Source: Firmicutes bacterium UBA2058 (lineage in GTDB: Bacteria; Bacillota; Clostridia; Tissierellales; Sedimentibacteraceae). From it: a DNA stretch of 64,000 bases. Each line of letters begins with the position of its first letter. The stretch's first letter is position 1. Position numbers and translations under genes: made by a program. The stretch spans positions 1 through 64,000 of the forward strand of contig DDAM01000039.1 in NCBI GenBank assembly GCA_002332905.1. Direction: 5' to 3'. Shown here one piece after another: positions 26,228 through 35,218 of the stretch. Under the pieces are notes generated by a model, which was not told the DNA's origin, made no database searches, and saw nothing but the letters and a program-made list of their open reading frames with translations.

Positions 26228-26896
26228 TTGAGAACAAAACTAATTGACAGAAAATTACCTAATTATTCTAGGGGTGAAGAAATATTTAATATGGTTTCAC
26301 ATATAGTAGGTGGGGCTATAGGTGTTGTAGTGCTTGTATTATGTGTAATTGTGGCAGCGCTTAATAATAATGTTTATGGTATAGTTACTTCAGTAATTTA
26401 TGGTTCATCCATGATTTTATTATATACAATTTCAAGTATTTATCATGGATTAAGACCAGGTACTGGTAAAAAAGTTTTTCAAGTACTTGATCATTGCACA
26501 ATTTATATATTGATTGCTGGAACTTATACGCCTATATTATTAAGTGCGATTAGAGTTGTGAATCCAGTTGTTGCGTGGACTTTGTTTGGTATAGAATGGG
26601 GCCTTACAGCATTTGCTATTACTTTAACAGCAATAGATTTAAAAAAATTCGGAATTTTTTCAATGACTTGTTATATTGCTATGGGGTGGGCTGTTATAGC
26701 TGTATATAAAATTGCTATTGAGGCATTAACCTTAGAGGGTTTTATTTTATTATTTATTGGTGGGGTTTTATACACAATTGGCGCTGTAACCTATGGTATT
26801 GGAAAACGAAAAAAATACATGCATAATATTTTTCACGTATTTGTTTTATTAGGTAGCTTTTTTCATTTTTTAAGCATAATATTTTACTGTTTATAG
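26228..26896 (+). CDS. Hemolysin III family (PAQR-type) membrane protein
   Basis: A 222-residue protein with seven predicted membrane segments. The family signature residues include SRGEEIFNMVSHIVGG, SSIYHGL and the DHCTIYILIAGTYTP segment, plus a late MHNIFHVFVLLGSFFHF; the His and Asp residues are putative metal ligands. The family is named for Bacillus cereus hemolysin III, but its physiological role is unclear. The start is TTG at 26228, eight bases after GGAGG; an in-frame TTG at 26213 overlaps the SD. Confidence 0.88.
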   Translation: MRTKLIDRKLPNYSRGEEIFNMVSHIVGGAIGVVVLVLCVIVAALNNNVYGIVTSVIYGSSMILLYTISSIYHGLRPGTGKKVFQVLDHCTIYILIAGTYTPILLSAIRVVNPVVAWTLFGIEWGLTAFAITLTAIDLKKFGIFSMTCYIAMGWAVIAVYKIAIEALTLEGFILLFIGGVLYTIGAVTYGIGKRKKYMHNIFHVFVLLGSFFHFLSIIFYCL

Positions 26897-26944
26897 CAAA
26901 GTGTTACAATAATTATTTATTTAATACGGAAAGGGATACTATAT

Positions 26945-27391
26945 ATGTTAAATTATAAAAATGCAGACATTAGTGATATTGATATAATATACAAATTGTC
27001 TAAAGAAAATATTGATATGTATGAGGATATTACAAAGATAAATTATAAAAAAGTATTAGATTGGGTGAAGAAGAAAATTCAAGATAATATAATCTCATAT
27101 AAAGCAATTTATTATAATGGAGAAAAGGTTGGATTTTTTAATTTTCATGAGGAAAATAATAAGCTAGAAATTGATGATTTATACATATATGAAATGTACA
27201 GAAATAAAGGAGTAGGTACAAAGATTATAAAGGATTGTATCAAAGAATCGCATGAAAAAAATATTCCTATTTTTCTATATGTATTTTCAAAAAATACAAA
27301 AGCAGTTTCATTGTATACAAGACTAGGATTTGAGATAACTGAAATAATAAAAGATACTCGTTATATCATGGAAAGAGATGTAGAAAATTAA
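26945..27391 (+). CDS. GNAT-family N-acetyltransferase
   Basis: A complete single-domain GNAT of 148 residues. The acetyl-CoA binding loop is MYRNKGVGTKIIKDCIKE, and the end motif NTKAVSLYTRLGFE matches the family. Substrate cannot be inferred. One of several GNATs in this accessory stretch; they differ in sequence and are not tandem duplicates. Confidence 0.86.
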   Translation: MLNYKNADISDIDIIYKLSKENIDMYEDITKINYKKVLDWVKKKIQDNIISYKAIYYNGEKVGFFNFHEENNKLEIDDLYIYEMYRNKGVGTKIIKDCIKESHEKNIPIFLYVFSKNTKAVSLYTRLGFEITEIIKDTRYIMERDVEN

Positions 27392-27423
27392 GTAAAAATA
27401 TTTATATATTATAAGGTGATTTA

Positions 27424-27669
27424 ATGGCAAAAGTAAAATTGAAAGTTATAGAAAGCAATTGTAGATGCGGTTATTGTAATGCAGGAGATGAGTACATAGT
27501 TGAAGATTTATGTCCACCAATTTGTCATGAACTATGGAATTGTATGTATCCTTTTGTTTATACTTTGCAAAATGGTGGTATGTTAGACTATGGTGATAAA
27601 AAAGCACCTATGTTTGATGTTAAATGTCCAGATGAAGGAAGAGTAGTGATACATGGAGAAAGAATATAA
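27424..27669 (+). CDS. TIGR04076-type small conserved protein
   Basis: An 81-residue protein with cysteines in CRCGYCNAGDEY and CPPICHELWNCMYPFVYTLQ, the pattern of a family of small Firmicutes and archaeal proteins of unknown function. The cysteine-rich layout suggests metal binding, but this is inference. It overlaps the following glycosylase gene by 17 bases, so the two are probably translated together. Confidence 0.75.
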   Translation: MAKVKLKVIESNCRCGYCNAGDEYIVEDLCPPICHELWNCMYPFVYTLQNGGMLDYGDKKAPMFDVKCPDEGRVVIHGERI

Positions 27670-28150
27670 AAGGATAAAGCATACCTTTGAACCTATTTAT
27701 AATAAGGATTCTAAAATATTAATATTAGGTAGTCTACCTTCTGTTAAATCAAGGGAAGAAGGTTTTTATTATGGACATCCTCGTAATAGGTTTTGGTCGG
27801 TTTTATCATCAATTTATAATTCAAAAATTCCTAATACAATTAATGAAAAAATCATGATGTTAATAAATAACAATATTGCAATATGGGATGTTATTGAAAG
27901 CTGTGATATTATAGGCTCTAGCGATAGTAGTATAAAAAATGTTATACCAGCGGATTTAAGTAAAGTACTAAATAATAGCAATATTCAAAATATATATGCT
28001 AACGGAAAAACATCAAGCAAGCTATATAAAAAGTATAGTGAGAAAAATACAGGTATCAAGATTATTGAACTACCATCAACAAGCCCAGCAAATGCAACAT
28101 ATACACTTGATAGGTTAATAGAAACGTGGAAAGTTATATTAAAAGAATAA
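27653..28150 (+). CDS. DNA glycosylase of the uracil/hypoxanthine (HDG-like) family
   Basis: A 165-residue member of the UDG superfamily with the N-terminal signature ILGSLPSVKSREEGFYYGHP followed by RNRFW (residues 23-47), typical of the family 6 hypoxanthine-DNA glycosylases, and the late motif LPSTSPANA. Such enzymes excise deaminated adenine (hypoxanthine) from DNA. Activity on uracil or other bases cannot be excluded from sequence. It overlaps the gene before it and precedes a family I element. Confidence 0.82.
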   Translation: MEKEYKRIKHTFEPIYNKDSKILILGSLPSVKSREEGFYYGHPRNRFWSVLSSIYNSKIPNTINEKIMMLINNNIAIWDVIESCDIIGSSDSSIKNVIPADLSKVLNNSNIQNIYANGKTSSKLYKKYSEKNTGIKIIELPSTSPANATYTLDRLIETWKVILKE

Positions 28151-28225
28151 AGCGTGAAAAGTGTGAAATAAAAAAACCTTTCACACTATAAAATTATTGT
28201 GACGTCGTGAAACGGCGTAATGAGG
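28151..28225 (+). repeat. Family I pre-gene element upstream of the SPL-like gene
   Basis: Left stem AGTGTGAAA/TTTCACACT (28160-28187), linker AAAATTATTGTG, right stem ACGTCGT/ACGGCGT with one G-T pair (28202-28218), then AATGAGG, the SD. A GCGTGAAAA stub precedes the left stem. The linker matches the tsf copy and the right stem matches the smc copy. Confidence 0.82.
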
Positions 28226-28230
28226 TAATT

Positions 28231-29109
28231 ATGCACTATAAAGAAGTTAAAGGAATATTATCAACTCAAAACGGCATGAATCTGTACAGAGGATGTACTC
28301 ATGGATGTATATACTGTGATTCAAGAAGTAAATGCTACAATATGGATCATGATTTTGAAGATATTGAGATAAAGTCTAATGCAATCCTGTTATTAGAGGA
28401 TGCATTAAAACGAAAAAGAAAAAAATATATGATTGGTACTGGAAGTATGTCTGATTCGTATATTCATCTAGAGGAAAAGTTAGGACATACTAGAAGGTGT
28501 CTCGAACTTATTGAAAGATATGGCTTTGGACTTAGTATTCAGACTAAATCTGATAGGATTTTACGAGATCTTGATTTGCTCAAGAAAATTAATGAAAAAA
28601 CAAAATGCGTAGTTCAAATGACTTTAACTACTTATGATGAAGAACTATGCAAAATCTTAGAGCCTAATGTTTGTACAACCTATAGACGCTTTGAAGTCTT
28701 AAAAATTATGAGAGATAACGGTATACCAACAGTTGTATGGTTAGATCCAATCTTACCTTTTATAAATGATACAAAGGAAAATTTGTTAGGTATATTAAAT
28801 TATTGTATAGAAGCTAAAGTTCATGGTATATTATGTTTTGGCATGGGATTGACGCTAAGAGAAGGCAATAGAGAGTATTTTTATAAGAAACTAGATGAAC
28901 ATTTTCCAGGTCTAAAGGAGAAATATCATCAAAAATATGGTTATTCATATGAAATTAATAGTGATAAAAATGATGAATTAATGATATTATTTAAAGAGAT
29001 ATGTAAGAAAAATAATATTGAATATAATGTAAATAAGGTGTTTGGTTACTTACACGAATTTGAGGATAAAAATGCTAATAAACAGATAAGTTTATTTGAG
29101 GGTCTATAA
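28231..29109 (+). CDS. SPL-family radical SAM protein
   Basis: A 292-residue radical SAM protein with the cluster motif CTHGCIYCDSRSKCY (CxxxCxxC) near residue 22, then GTGSMSDSY and QTKSDRILRDLD. This is the Rv2578c/SplB-related group found in many anaerobes, related to spore photoproduct lyase but lacking evidence of that activity here. ATG at 28231 follows TGAGG; the open frame extends upstream through the repeat. The Nudix gene begins on the base after its stop, so the two are co-translated. Confidence 0.83.
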   Translation: MHYKEVKGILSTQNGMNLYRGCTHGCIYCDSRSKCYNMDHDFEDIEIKSNAILLLEDALKRKRKKYMIGTGSMSDSYIHLEEKLGHTRRCLELIERYGFGLSIQTKSDRILRDLDLLKKINEKTKCVVQMTLTTYDEELCKILEPNVCTTYRRFEVLKIMRDNGIPTVVWLDPILPFINDTKENLLGILNYCIEAKVHGILCFGMGLTLREGNREYFYKKLDEHFPGLKEKYHQKYGYSYEINSDKNDELMILFKEICKKNNIEYNVNKVFGYLHEFEDKNANKQISLFEGL

Positions 29110-29670
29110 ATGAAGCTAAGGGATGAAATTATAAAATTTAAACCATATGATGAGCAGGAAGAAAAGGAAAAGGAACTAATAATTAAATATATAGATTCAT
29201 TTGATGATATATTTACTAGAGAAAATGAATTAGCGCATTTAACCGCATCATGCTGGATTGTTAATAAAGAAAAAACAAAAGTTTTAATGATATATCATAA
29301 TATATATAAGGCATGGTCTTGGGTAGGCGGGCATGCTGATGGAGAGTTTGATTTGCTTCAGGTAGCGTTAAGAGAAACTTTTGAAGAAACTGGTATTAAT
29401 AATGCAATACCTCTGTCAAATGACATTTTTTCGCTTGAGATTATCGGTGTTGATGGACATGTTAAGCATGGTAAATATGTCGGTACACATTTACACCTTA
29501 ATATAACATATTTATTGGAAGCAGATGAAAATGAAACACTAATAATTAAACCCGATGAAAATAGTGGAGTTAAATGGATTGATTTAGAAGAATGTGTAAA
29601 CTTATGTCCGGAACCACATATGAAAAAAATTTATAAAAAATTAAATGAAAAATTAAAAGCATTTAATTAA
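29110..29670 (+). CDS. Nudix hydrolase
   Basis: A 186-residue Nudix protein. The Nudix box runs from GGHADGEFDLLQVALRETFE into ETGI, with the REx2EE-type metal ligands conserved (residues 74-96). Such enzymes hydrolyse nucleoside diphosphates linked to another moiety; substrate is not predictable. It starts immediately after the SPL-like gene. Confidence 0.9.
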   Translation: MKLRDEIIKFKPYDEQEEKEKELIIKYIDSFDDIFTRENELAHLTASCWIVNKEKTKVLMIYHNIYKAWSWVGGHADGEFDLLQVALRETFEETGINNAIPLSNDIFSLEIIGVDGHVKHGKYVGTHLHLNITYLLEADENETLIIKPDENSGVKWIDLEECVNLCPEPHMKKIYKKLNEKLKAFN

Positions 29671-29736
29671 TTTTAAATTAATAAAATTATGTTATTATTT
29701 TATTAATGACGTGAATATTTTCAGGAGGGTAACAAT

Positions 29737-30417
29737 ATGCAAATGGAATTAAATAATTTGTCTAAAATAAATCTTTTAGGCTTAAGTGATTTACCAGATG
29801 ATAATTCACCTGTTTTTCAAAACGCTAAAAAATTTATTGAAATGCAACAATTATATAATGCTGCTATAAAAGAAATTTCTACAAAACTAGAGATTTTAAA
29901 TGAGGAATTTCAAGTTAAATATGATTATAATCCGATTCATCATATTGAATCTCGTCTAAAGTCCGCTAAAAGTATACTTGGTAAATTAGACAAAAAGAAT
30001 TTACCATTAAGCTTTGAATCTATACAAGATAATATTTTGGATATAGCTGGTATTCGTGTAATCTGTAACTATATTGATGATATATACAAAATAGAGGATT
30101 TTTTAGCTAGACAAGATGATGTTAAAATAATCCGTATAAGAGATTATATAAAAGAACCGAAGGAAAATGGCTATAGAAGCCTTCACATTATATTACAAAT
30201 TCCTATATATTTATCTAATAGAACTGAGCTTATGCCAGTAGAAATTCAAATTAGAACAATCGCAATGGATTTTTGGGCAAGTCTTGAACATCATTTAAAA
30301 TATAAATCGAAAAACGATGTTCCACAATATCTTAAGGAAAGACTGACAAATTGTTCAGATGTTATAACTAAGTTAGATGAAGAAATGCAGCTTATTCATA
30401 AGGAAGTAAATAAATAA
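29737..30417 (+). CDS. Small alarmone synthetase (GTP pyrophosphokinase family)
   Basis: A 226-residue RelA/SpoT-type synthetase domain without hydrolase or TGS/ACT domains, the size of the Bacillus YjbM (RelQ/SAS1) and YwaC proteins. Conserved elements are DIAGIRVICNYIDDIY, the KEPKENGYRSLHI substrate stretch, and VEIQIRTIAMDFWASLEH. It would make (p)ppGpp-type alarmones from GTP/GDP and ATP. It sits alone with its own AGGAGGG site after a T-rich gap. Confidence 0.9.
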   Translation: MQMELNNLSKINLLGLSDLPDDNSPVFQNAKKFIEMQQLYNAAIKEISTKLEILNEEFQVKYDYNPIHHIESRLKSAKSILGKLDKKNLPLSFESIQDNILDIAGIRVICNYIDDIYKIEDFLARQDDVKIIRIRDYIKEPKENGYRSLHIILQIPIYLSNRTELMPVEIQIRTIAMDFWASLEHHLKYKSKNDVPQYLKERLTNCSDVITKLDEEMQLIHKEVNK

Positions 30418-30442
30418 TTTATACTAATGAGGAAGTGTCATA

Positions 30443-30913
30443 ATGTCAATAGAAAAAGCTAGAGAATATTTAAAAAAATTTAATTTGGAGAGTAGAGTGC
30501 TTGAATTTGATGTATCGAGTGCAACTGTTGAATTAGCGGCCATAGCGGTTGGTTGCAAACCGCAAAGAATTGCGAAATCATTGTCATTTAAAGTAGGAGA
30601 TAAAAGTATTTTAATAGTAACAGCGGGGGATGCCAAAATTGATAATCCAAAGTATAAATCTAAATTTAGTACAAAGGCTAAAATGCTAACAAGGGATGAG
30701 TTATTAGAAACAGTAGGGCATGATATTGGCGGAGTATGTCCATTTGGCATAAAAGATGGAGTAGATGTTTATCTTGACGAATCTCTTAAAAGATTTACTA
30801 CTGTTTTTCCTGCCTGCGGAAGTGCTAATAGTGCAATTGAGCTTACAATAGATGAGTTAGAAAAATACTCAAACTTTAAAGAATGGGTAAATGTTTGTAC
30901 AATTAGAGAGTAA
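30443..30913 (+). CDS. YbaK/EbsC-type aminoacyl-tRNA deacylase
   Basis: A 156-residue YbaK/ProX-like editing domain. The family core is seen in ARKS-like AKSLSFKVGDKSILIV and DIGGVCPFGIKDGVDVYLD, and the conserved Lys of the deacylase is in RIAKSL. These proteins hydrolyse mischarged tRNA in trans (for example Cys-tRNA(Pro)). The tRNA target is not known here. GAGGAAG lies before the ATG. Confidence 0.88.
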   Translation: MSIEKAREYLKKFNLESRVLEFDVSSATVELAAIAVGCKPQRIAKSLSFKVGDKSILIVTAGDAKIDNPKYKSKFSTKAKMLTRDELLETVGHDIGGVCPFGIKDGVDVYLDESLKRFTTVFPACGSANSAIELTIDELEKYSNFKEWVNVCTIRE

Positions 30914-30943
30914 TATAATTTATATAAAGGAGTATAGAATATT

Positions 30944-31819
30944 ATGAAAGTATTGGTTTTAGGCGGCACAAGATTTTTTGGCGTGCATATGGTTCGTGAA
31001 TTTTTAAGGCAAGGTGATGAGGCAACAATTGCGACTAGAGGACTAACAAAAGATAATTTCGGTGATAATGTCAAAAGAGTTAAAATTGAACGCTCAAGTG
31101 ATGAAAGCTTAGCAAATGCTTTTTTAGGTAAAACTTATGACGTTGTTTGTGATAATATTTCATATTGCTCAAATGACGTAAAGGCTCTATTAGAAAATGT
31201 CAAATGCAAAAGGTACATAATGACATCATCCGCTTCAGTATATGATTTTAAATTGGATTTAAAAGAGAATGATTTTGATCCATTTACTAATGAGTTAAAA
31301 TGGTGTACAAGAGATGAATTTACATATGATGAAATCAAAAGGCAAGCTGAAACAGCAATATTTAGGCATTATACTAATCAAAATGCTGCTGCTGTGCGCT
31401 TCCCTTATGTTATAGGAAATGATGATTATACAAAAAGACTTTATTTTTATGTAGATCATATTGTTAATTCTAAACCTATGCACATTGATAATTTTGATGA
31501 ACAAATTTCTTTTATTCGATCAGATGATGCTGGTAAATTTCTTGTTTATTTAGCTAAATCTAACTATACAGGTACTATAAATGCTAGTGCTGAAGGAACA
31601 ATTTCTATAAAAGAAATAATTGATTATGTTGAAAATAAAACAGGAATAAAGGCTATATATGATGAAGATGCCGAAAAAGCACTTTACAATGGAACTCCAT
31701 CATTTTATTTAAATACAGAAAAAGCAAATAGTATTGGATATAAATTTTTACCTCTAAAATCTTGGATTTTTGAACTGTTAGATGAATTTATTATTTGCGC
31801 AAAAACGAAACAATATTAA
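30944..31819 (+). CDS. NAD-dependent epimerase/dehydratase family protein
   Basis: A 291-residue extended short-chain dehydrogenase. The N-terminal nucleotide loop is VLGGTRFFGVHMV (a GGTxFxG variant), with YIMTSSASVYD near residue 90 carrying the catalytic Ser and the Tyr lying later in FTYDEIKRQAE (YxxxK). It resembles the atypical SDR group of sugar-nucleotide-like or regulatory reductases. Substrate unknown. Located between a deacylase and an unusual GNAT-like gene, both on the same strand. Confidence 0.83.
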   Translation: MKVLVLGGTRFFGVHMVREFLRQGDEATIATRGLTKDNFGDNVKRVKIERSSDESLANAFLGKTYDVVCDNISYCSNDVKALLENVKCKRYIMTSSASVYDFKLDLKENDFDPFTNELKWCTRDEFTYDEIKRQAETAIFRHYTNQNAAAVRFPYVIGNDDYTKRLYFYVDHIVNSKPMHIDNFDEQISFIRSDDAGKFLVYLAKSNYTGTINASAEGTISIKEIIDYVENKTGIKAIYDEDAEKALYNGTPSFYLNTEKANSIGYKFLPLKSWIFELLDEFIICAKTKQY

Positions 31820-31840
31820 AAATAAGATAGAGGATGAATA

Positions 31841-32593
31841 ATGAAAATTGATTTTTACTATTGGTCGGCACAATGTCCAATAAATTACGAAACACTTAGT
31901 TTGTTAGATAAATATAAAGATAAGATTGATATACGTACATATAACGTTGAAAAAGACTTTGATTTAGCCAAAAGTGTAAAAATGTTTTTTCCATTCTTGA
32001 CAGTATTAAATGATGAAGAAAGATTTAGAGCACCATTAAAATCAAGTCTTTTAGATAAACTGCTAAACAATGAAAAATGTGTAGAAAAACCATATATTAT
32101 TGATTTTGGGAAAGAAAAATATAAAGGAGATATTATACCTTTAACTAAAGACAATATTTATATGGTATCTAAAAAATGTACACTGTCTGATAGTGTTTGT
32201 AGTTGTGATAAAAAGGCTTTGTTTTTATCAAAATACTGTGATGAAATATTTGGTTATCTCAATGTTGAAAATGATAATGTACTAGGTGGAGCTGAATATA
32301 TTCCATCTAAATATGTTCCGTATAATATACCAAAAAATGATGATTATGCATTTTTAACTTGTTTATATCATTCATCTACAGATTATGATTATAAATATTA
32401 TCCACTTCTTGAGCTTGAAAAATATTTAAAAAATAAATATTCTAAGATATATGCTATAACAGATGAAATAGGTACATTCCCAAATGGTAATTTGCAGTGG
32501 TTTCTAGAGCAAGGCTACATTGATGAGGGTGTTATATCTGAGGAAAAGGGGTATTGTAAGTTACATCTAGTAAGTAAAAAACTGGATATTTGA
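31841..32593 (+). CDS. Thioredoxin-like / GNAT-like two-part protein of unknown function
   Basis: A 250-residue protein without a recognized standard name. Residues 1-60 resemble a thioredoxin-like fold lead (FYYWSAQCPINYETLSLL, one Cys only). Residues 110-130 carry three close cysteines (KKCTLSDSVCSC). The second half (GGAEYIPSKYVPYNIP, then YAFLTCLYHS and YPLLELEKYLK) resembles GNAT-type proteins with a degenerate acetyl-CoA region. Function is not assigned. It follows the epimerase by 21 bases, with GAGG before the ATG. Confidence 0.6.
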   Translation: MKIDFYYWSAQCPINYETLSLLDKYKDKIDIRTYNVEKDFDLAKSVKMFFPFLTVLNDEERFRAPLKSSLLDKLLNNEKCVEKPYIIDFGKEKYKGDIIPLTKDNIYMVSKKCTLSDSVCSCDKKALFLSKYCDEIFGYLNVENDNVLGGAEYIPSKYVPYNIPKNDDYAFLTCLYHSSTDYDYKYYPLLELEKYLKNKYSKIYAITDEIGTFPNGNLQWFLEQGYIDEGVISEEKGYCKLHLVSKKLDI

Positions 32594-32747
32594 CAATGTT
32601 GAAGATTAAATAATTAGAAGTTATACTATAAATTATCAACGCTTTTACTAATTTTTGTTTATTAATAAATTTTGGGGTTTTTAATTACTTCATATATATG
32701 ATATAATTAAAAATTGCTATAACATATGCAAAAATTTAGGAGAGATA

Positions 32748-33290
32748 ATGAATAAATTAAATACCGAGAGATTGATTATTAGAAGATTTGAAGAAAATGA
32801 TTGGCGAGATTTATTTGAATACTTGTCTGATGATGAAGTTGTGAAATTTGAGCCTTATGAAGCTTTTAATCAAGAACAAGCTAAAGAGGAAACAATTTAT
32901 AGAATAACTGATAATGCTTTTTATGCAGTATGCTTGAAGGACAATGGAAAGCTTATAGGAAACATATATTTTTGTAAGGGTAACTTTGATACTTTTGAGT
33001 TAGGATATGTTTTTAATAAAAATTATCAAAAATTAGGTTATGCAACTGAAAGTATAAAAGCTTTACTTGATTATGCGTTTACTATATTAGGTGTTAGGCG
33101 GGTAGTTGCAAAATGTAATCCATTGAATACTTCTTCATGGAAATTGTTAGAACGTTTAAAATTAAGACGTGAAGGACATTTTTTAAAAGCAGTAAATTTT
33201 GAAAAAGACAAAGATAAAAACAATCAGCCTATATGGCATGATACATATCAATATGCAATTTTAGCTGAAGAATGGTTAAAATTAGTTTAA
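32748..33290 (+). CDS. GNAT-family acetyltransferase, RimJ/RimL-like
   Basis: A 180-residue acetyltransferase of the RimJ/RimL type: TERLIIRRFEENDW at the N terminus, an acetyl-CoA loop in NYQKLGYATESIKALLDYAF, and CNPLNTSSWKLLERL followed by RREG. Members acetylate N termini of proteins or small amines, and several confer antibiotic modification; this one is unassigned. AGGAGAG precedes the ATG. Confidence 0.88.
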   Translation: MNKLNTERLIIRRFEENDWRDLFEYLSDDEVVKFEPYEAFNQEQAKEETIYRITDNAFYAVCLKDNGKLIGNIYFCKGNFDTFELGYVFNKNYQKLGYATESIKALLDYAFTILGVRRVVAKCNPLNTSSWKLLERLKLRREGHFLKAVNFEKDKDKNNQPIWHDTYQYAILAEEWLKLV

Positions 33291-33336
33291 TTAAAGGAGT
33301 GAGATTTTTTTATATGCTAAGATTATTTATGTTTGC

Positions 33337-33381
33337 ATAGCAAAGGCTAATGCAGAATAATTAATAATTAGCCTTTGCTAT
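33337..33381. repeat. Perfect 15-bp inverted repeat before the CD3324-like gene
   Basis: ATAGCAAAGGCTAAT (33337-33351) and its exact complement (33367-33381) with a 15-base loop. There is no T run on the plus strand. Confidence 0.85.
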
Positions 33382-33413
33382 TCCTAAAATAACAATTATC
33401 TTAGGAGGGCAAA

Positions 33414-33689
33414 ATGAGCTATATTAAAGCAAATAATATACTGCCGGATGAACTGGTAGAATTAATACAAGAATACATTGACGGAGAATACATATACATA
33501 CCTAAAAAGGAATCTAATAAAAAGTCTTGGGGCAGTAATACTAGCACTAAGCAAGAATTAAAATATAGAAATGACAACATATATAGTGATTATGTTAATG
33601 GATTTAAAATGGATGAATTAACTGCAAAGTATTTCCTATCAATTAAAAGTATTCAAAGAATTATATATGATAAAAGAAAATCAGTTTAA
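33414..33689 (+). CDS. CD3324-family small protein, helix-turn-helix-like
   Basis: A 91-residue protein matching a Clostridia family of small proteins named after C. difficile CD3324. It begins with the family-like NILPDELVELIQEYIDGEYIYIPKK and ends with a basic helix-turn-helix-like segment (MDELTAKYFLSIKSIQRIIYDKRK, given as its positions 67-90). It is probably a DNA-binding regulator, by inference. The gene is bracketed by two perfect 15-bp hairpins. TAGGAGGG precedes the ATG. Confidence 0.75.
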   Translation: MSYIKANNILPDELVELIQEYIDGEYIYIPKKESNKKSWGSNTSTKQELKYRNDNIYSDYVNGFKMDELTAKYFLSIKSIQRIIYDKRKSV

Positions 33690-33693
33690 AATA

Positions 33694-33768
33694 AAATAAG
33701 TCAATATGTAATACTAATCTCTTATTAAATCGGGATAAGTATAGAGCATATTGACTTATTTTTATTTC
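33694..33768 (+). terminator. Long hairpin terminator after the CD3324-like gene
   Basis: AAATAAGTCAATATG (33694-33708) pairs perfectly with 33747-33761, followed by a T-rich run. A smaller CTTAT/ATAAG stem lies inside the loop. Confidence 0.8.
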
Positions 33769-33843
33769 ATAATAAACAATGAGGTTTTTTATTAATGATT
33801 TTTATTATACAATATGATTTATATATTTAGATTGGAGAAAAAG

Positions 33844-34500
33844 ATGAGTATAGAGTTAGAAAAAATGAGTGAATTTTTTACTGCCAGAGTAAATGATTAT
33901 GACGAACATATGATAAATAATGTTGAAGGTTGCAAAGAAGGATATATAAAAATGTCAGAACTTTTACCTGAATACACTGAAAAACTTCTTGATCTAGGAT
34001 GTGGAACTGGTCTTGAACTTGAAGAAATATTTAAAAAGTATCCTAATATTCAGGTAACAGGAATAGACTTAACAAAAACAATGCTGGATAAATTAAAAGA
34101 GAAGTATTATGATAAGGATATAACTTTAATAAATGCAAGCTATTTTGATTGTGATTTAGGTTTTGAAAAATATGATGCAGCTATATCTTTTCAAACGATG
34201 CATCATTTTTCGAACGAAGATAAGCTAAAGTTATATAAAAATATCTGTGACTCGCTAAAGCCAAATGGTGTATATATAGAATGTGATTATATGGTAATAA
34301 ATCAGGAAGACGAGGATTTTTATTTTAGTGAAATGAAAAGATTTAGGGAGGAACAAAATCTAAATGATAACGAATTTTATCATTATGACACTCCCTGCAC
34401 TATTGATAATCAAATAAAAATATTTAAAAATGCTGGTTTTAAAACTGCTAAAGATGTTTGGCGAGTAGAGAATACAACAATTATAGTTACACAAAAATAG
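33844..34500 (+). CDS. Class I SAM-dependent methyltransferase
   Basis: A 218-residue methyltransferase. The AdoMet motif I is LLDLGCGTGLELEEIFK, then GIDLTKTMLDKL and the motif IV region YDAAISFQTMHHF. Small-molecule methyltransferase of unknown substrate. ATG at 33844 follows GGAGA; the frame is open for ten codons upstream. It is 15 bases ahead of a GNAT gene with which it may be co-transcribed. Confidence 0.88.
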   Translation: MSIELEKMSEFFTARVNDYDEHMINNVEGCKEGYIKMSELLPEYTEKLLDLGCGTGLELEEIFKKYPNIQVTGIDLTKTMLDKLKEKYYDKDITLINASYFDCDLGFEKYDAAISFQTMHHFSNEDKLKLYKNICDSLKPNGVYIECDYMVINQEDEDFYFSEMKRFREEQNLNDNEFYHYDTPCTIDNQIKIFKNAGFKTAKDVWRVENTTIIVTQK

Positions 34501-34515
34501 AAAAGTGAGGTAAAA

Positions 34516-35055
34516 ATGGACAATATATTATATAGAGAAATTAAAATAGAAGAATTGAATATAAAACTCTTTAGTAAGTTTGATCGTCATCAAGATGTAA
34601 AAAAATGTTGGCGAAAAATTGACGGTGAGTGGGTTTTAAAGGATATAGCATTTGTTGAAGTATGGGATGAGGAAGAATATGAGTATCTAGTAAAATGTCT
34701 TATAAATACAATAAAGACAGGTGGAAGTGTTTATGGAGCATTTAAAAATGATTATTTGATTGGTTTTGCCTCACTAGAAAATGAGAAGTTTGGTACTGAA
34801 AATCAATATTTACAGTTATCTAGTATACATACTTCTTTTGAAAGTAGAGGTTATGGAGTAGGGAAAAAACTGTTTAATATAATGATTGATGAAGCAAGAA
34901 AAAGAAATGCTAAGAAAATGTATATTTCAGCACATTCATCAGAAGAATCTCAAGCCTTTTACAAAAAAATAGATTGTAAAGAAGCGGCAGAATATAATAA
35001 AAAACTGGTTGAGCTAGAACCATGTGATTGTCAATTAGAATATGAATTATTCTAA
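34516..35055 (+). CDS. GNAT-family N-acetyltransferase
   Basis: A 179-residue GNAT with an N-terminal extension of about 50 residues (FDRHQDVKKCWRKIDGEW) before the fold. The acetyl-CoA loop is ESRGYGVGKKLFNIMIDEA, and a late HSSEESQAFYKKIDCKEA motif is present. This arrangement recurs in clostridial GNATs of unknown substrate. A long terminator hairpin follows. Confidence 0.86.
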   Translation: MDNILYREIKIEELNIKLFSKFDRHQDVKKCWRKIDGEWVLKDIAFVEVWDEEEYEYLVKCLINTIKTGGSVYGAFKNDYLIGFASLENEKFGTENQYLQLSSIHTSFESRGYGVGKKLFNIMIDEARKRNAKKMYISAHSSEESQAFYKKIDCKEAAEYNKKLVELEPCDCQLEYELF

Positions 35056-35075
35056 AAATAAAATCCAATAGAATA

Positions 35076-35126
35076 AACAACAGAACATAGATTAGTTTAG
35101 TAAACTATATCTATGTTCTATTGTTT
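35076..35126 (+). terminator. Very long hairpin terminator
   Basis: AGAACATAGAT (35082-35092) pairs with 35109-35119 and continues inward through TAGTTT/AAACTA, about 17 paired positions with one bulge, followed by ATTGTTTT. Confidence 0.85.
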
Positions 35127-35218
35127 TAATTAATCTAAATTTAATTTGATAAATTGGTAAATTCTGATATAATTATAACAATTAGCATGAAAAATGTTTT
35201 CAAAATTGGAGGATTTCT

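Noticed and set aside
28207..28230. GTG start for the SPL-like protein
   Set aside because: It lies inside the right hairpin of the element; ATG at 28231 has its own SD and gives the usual family start.
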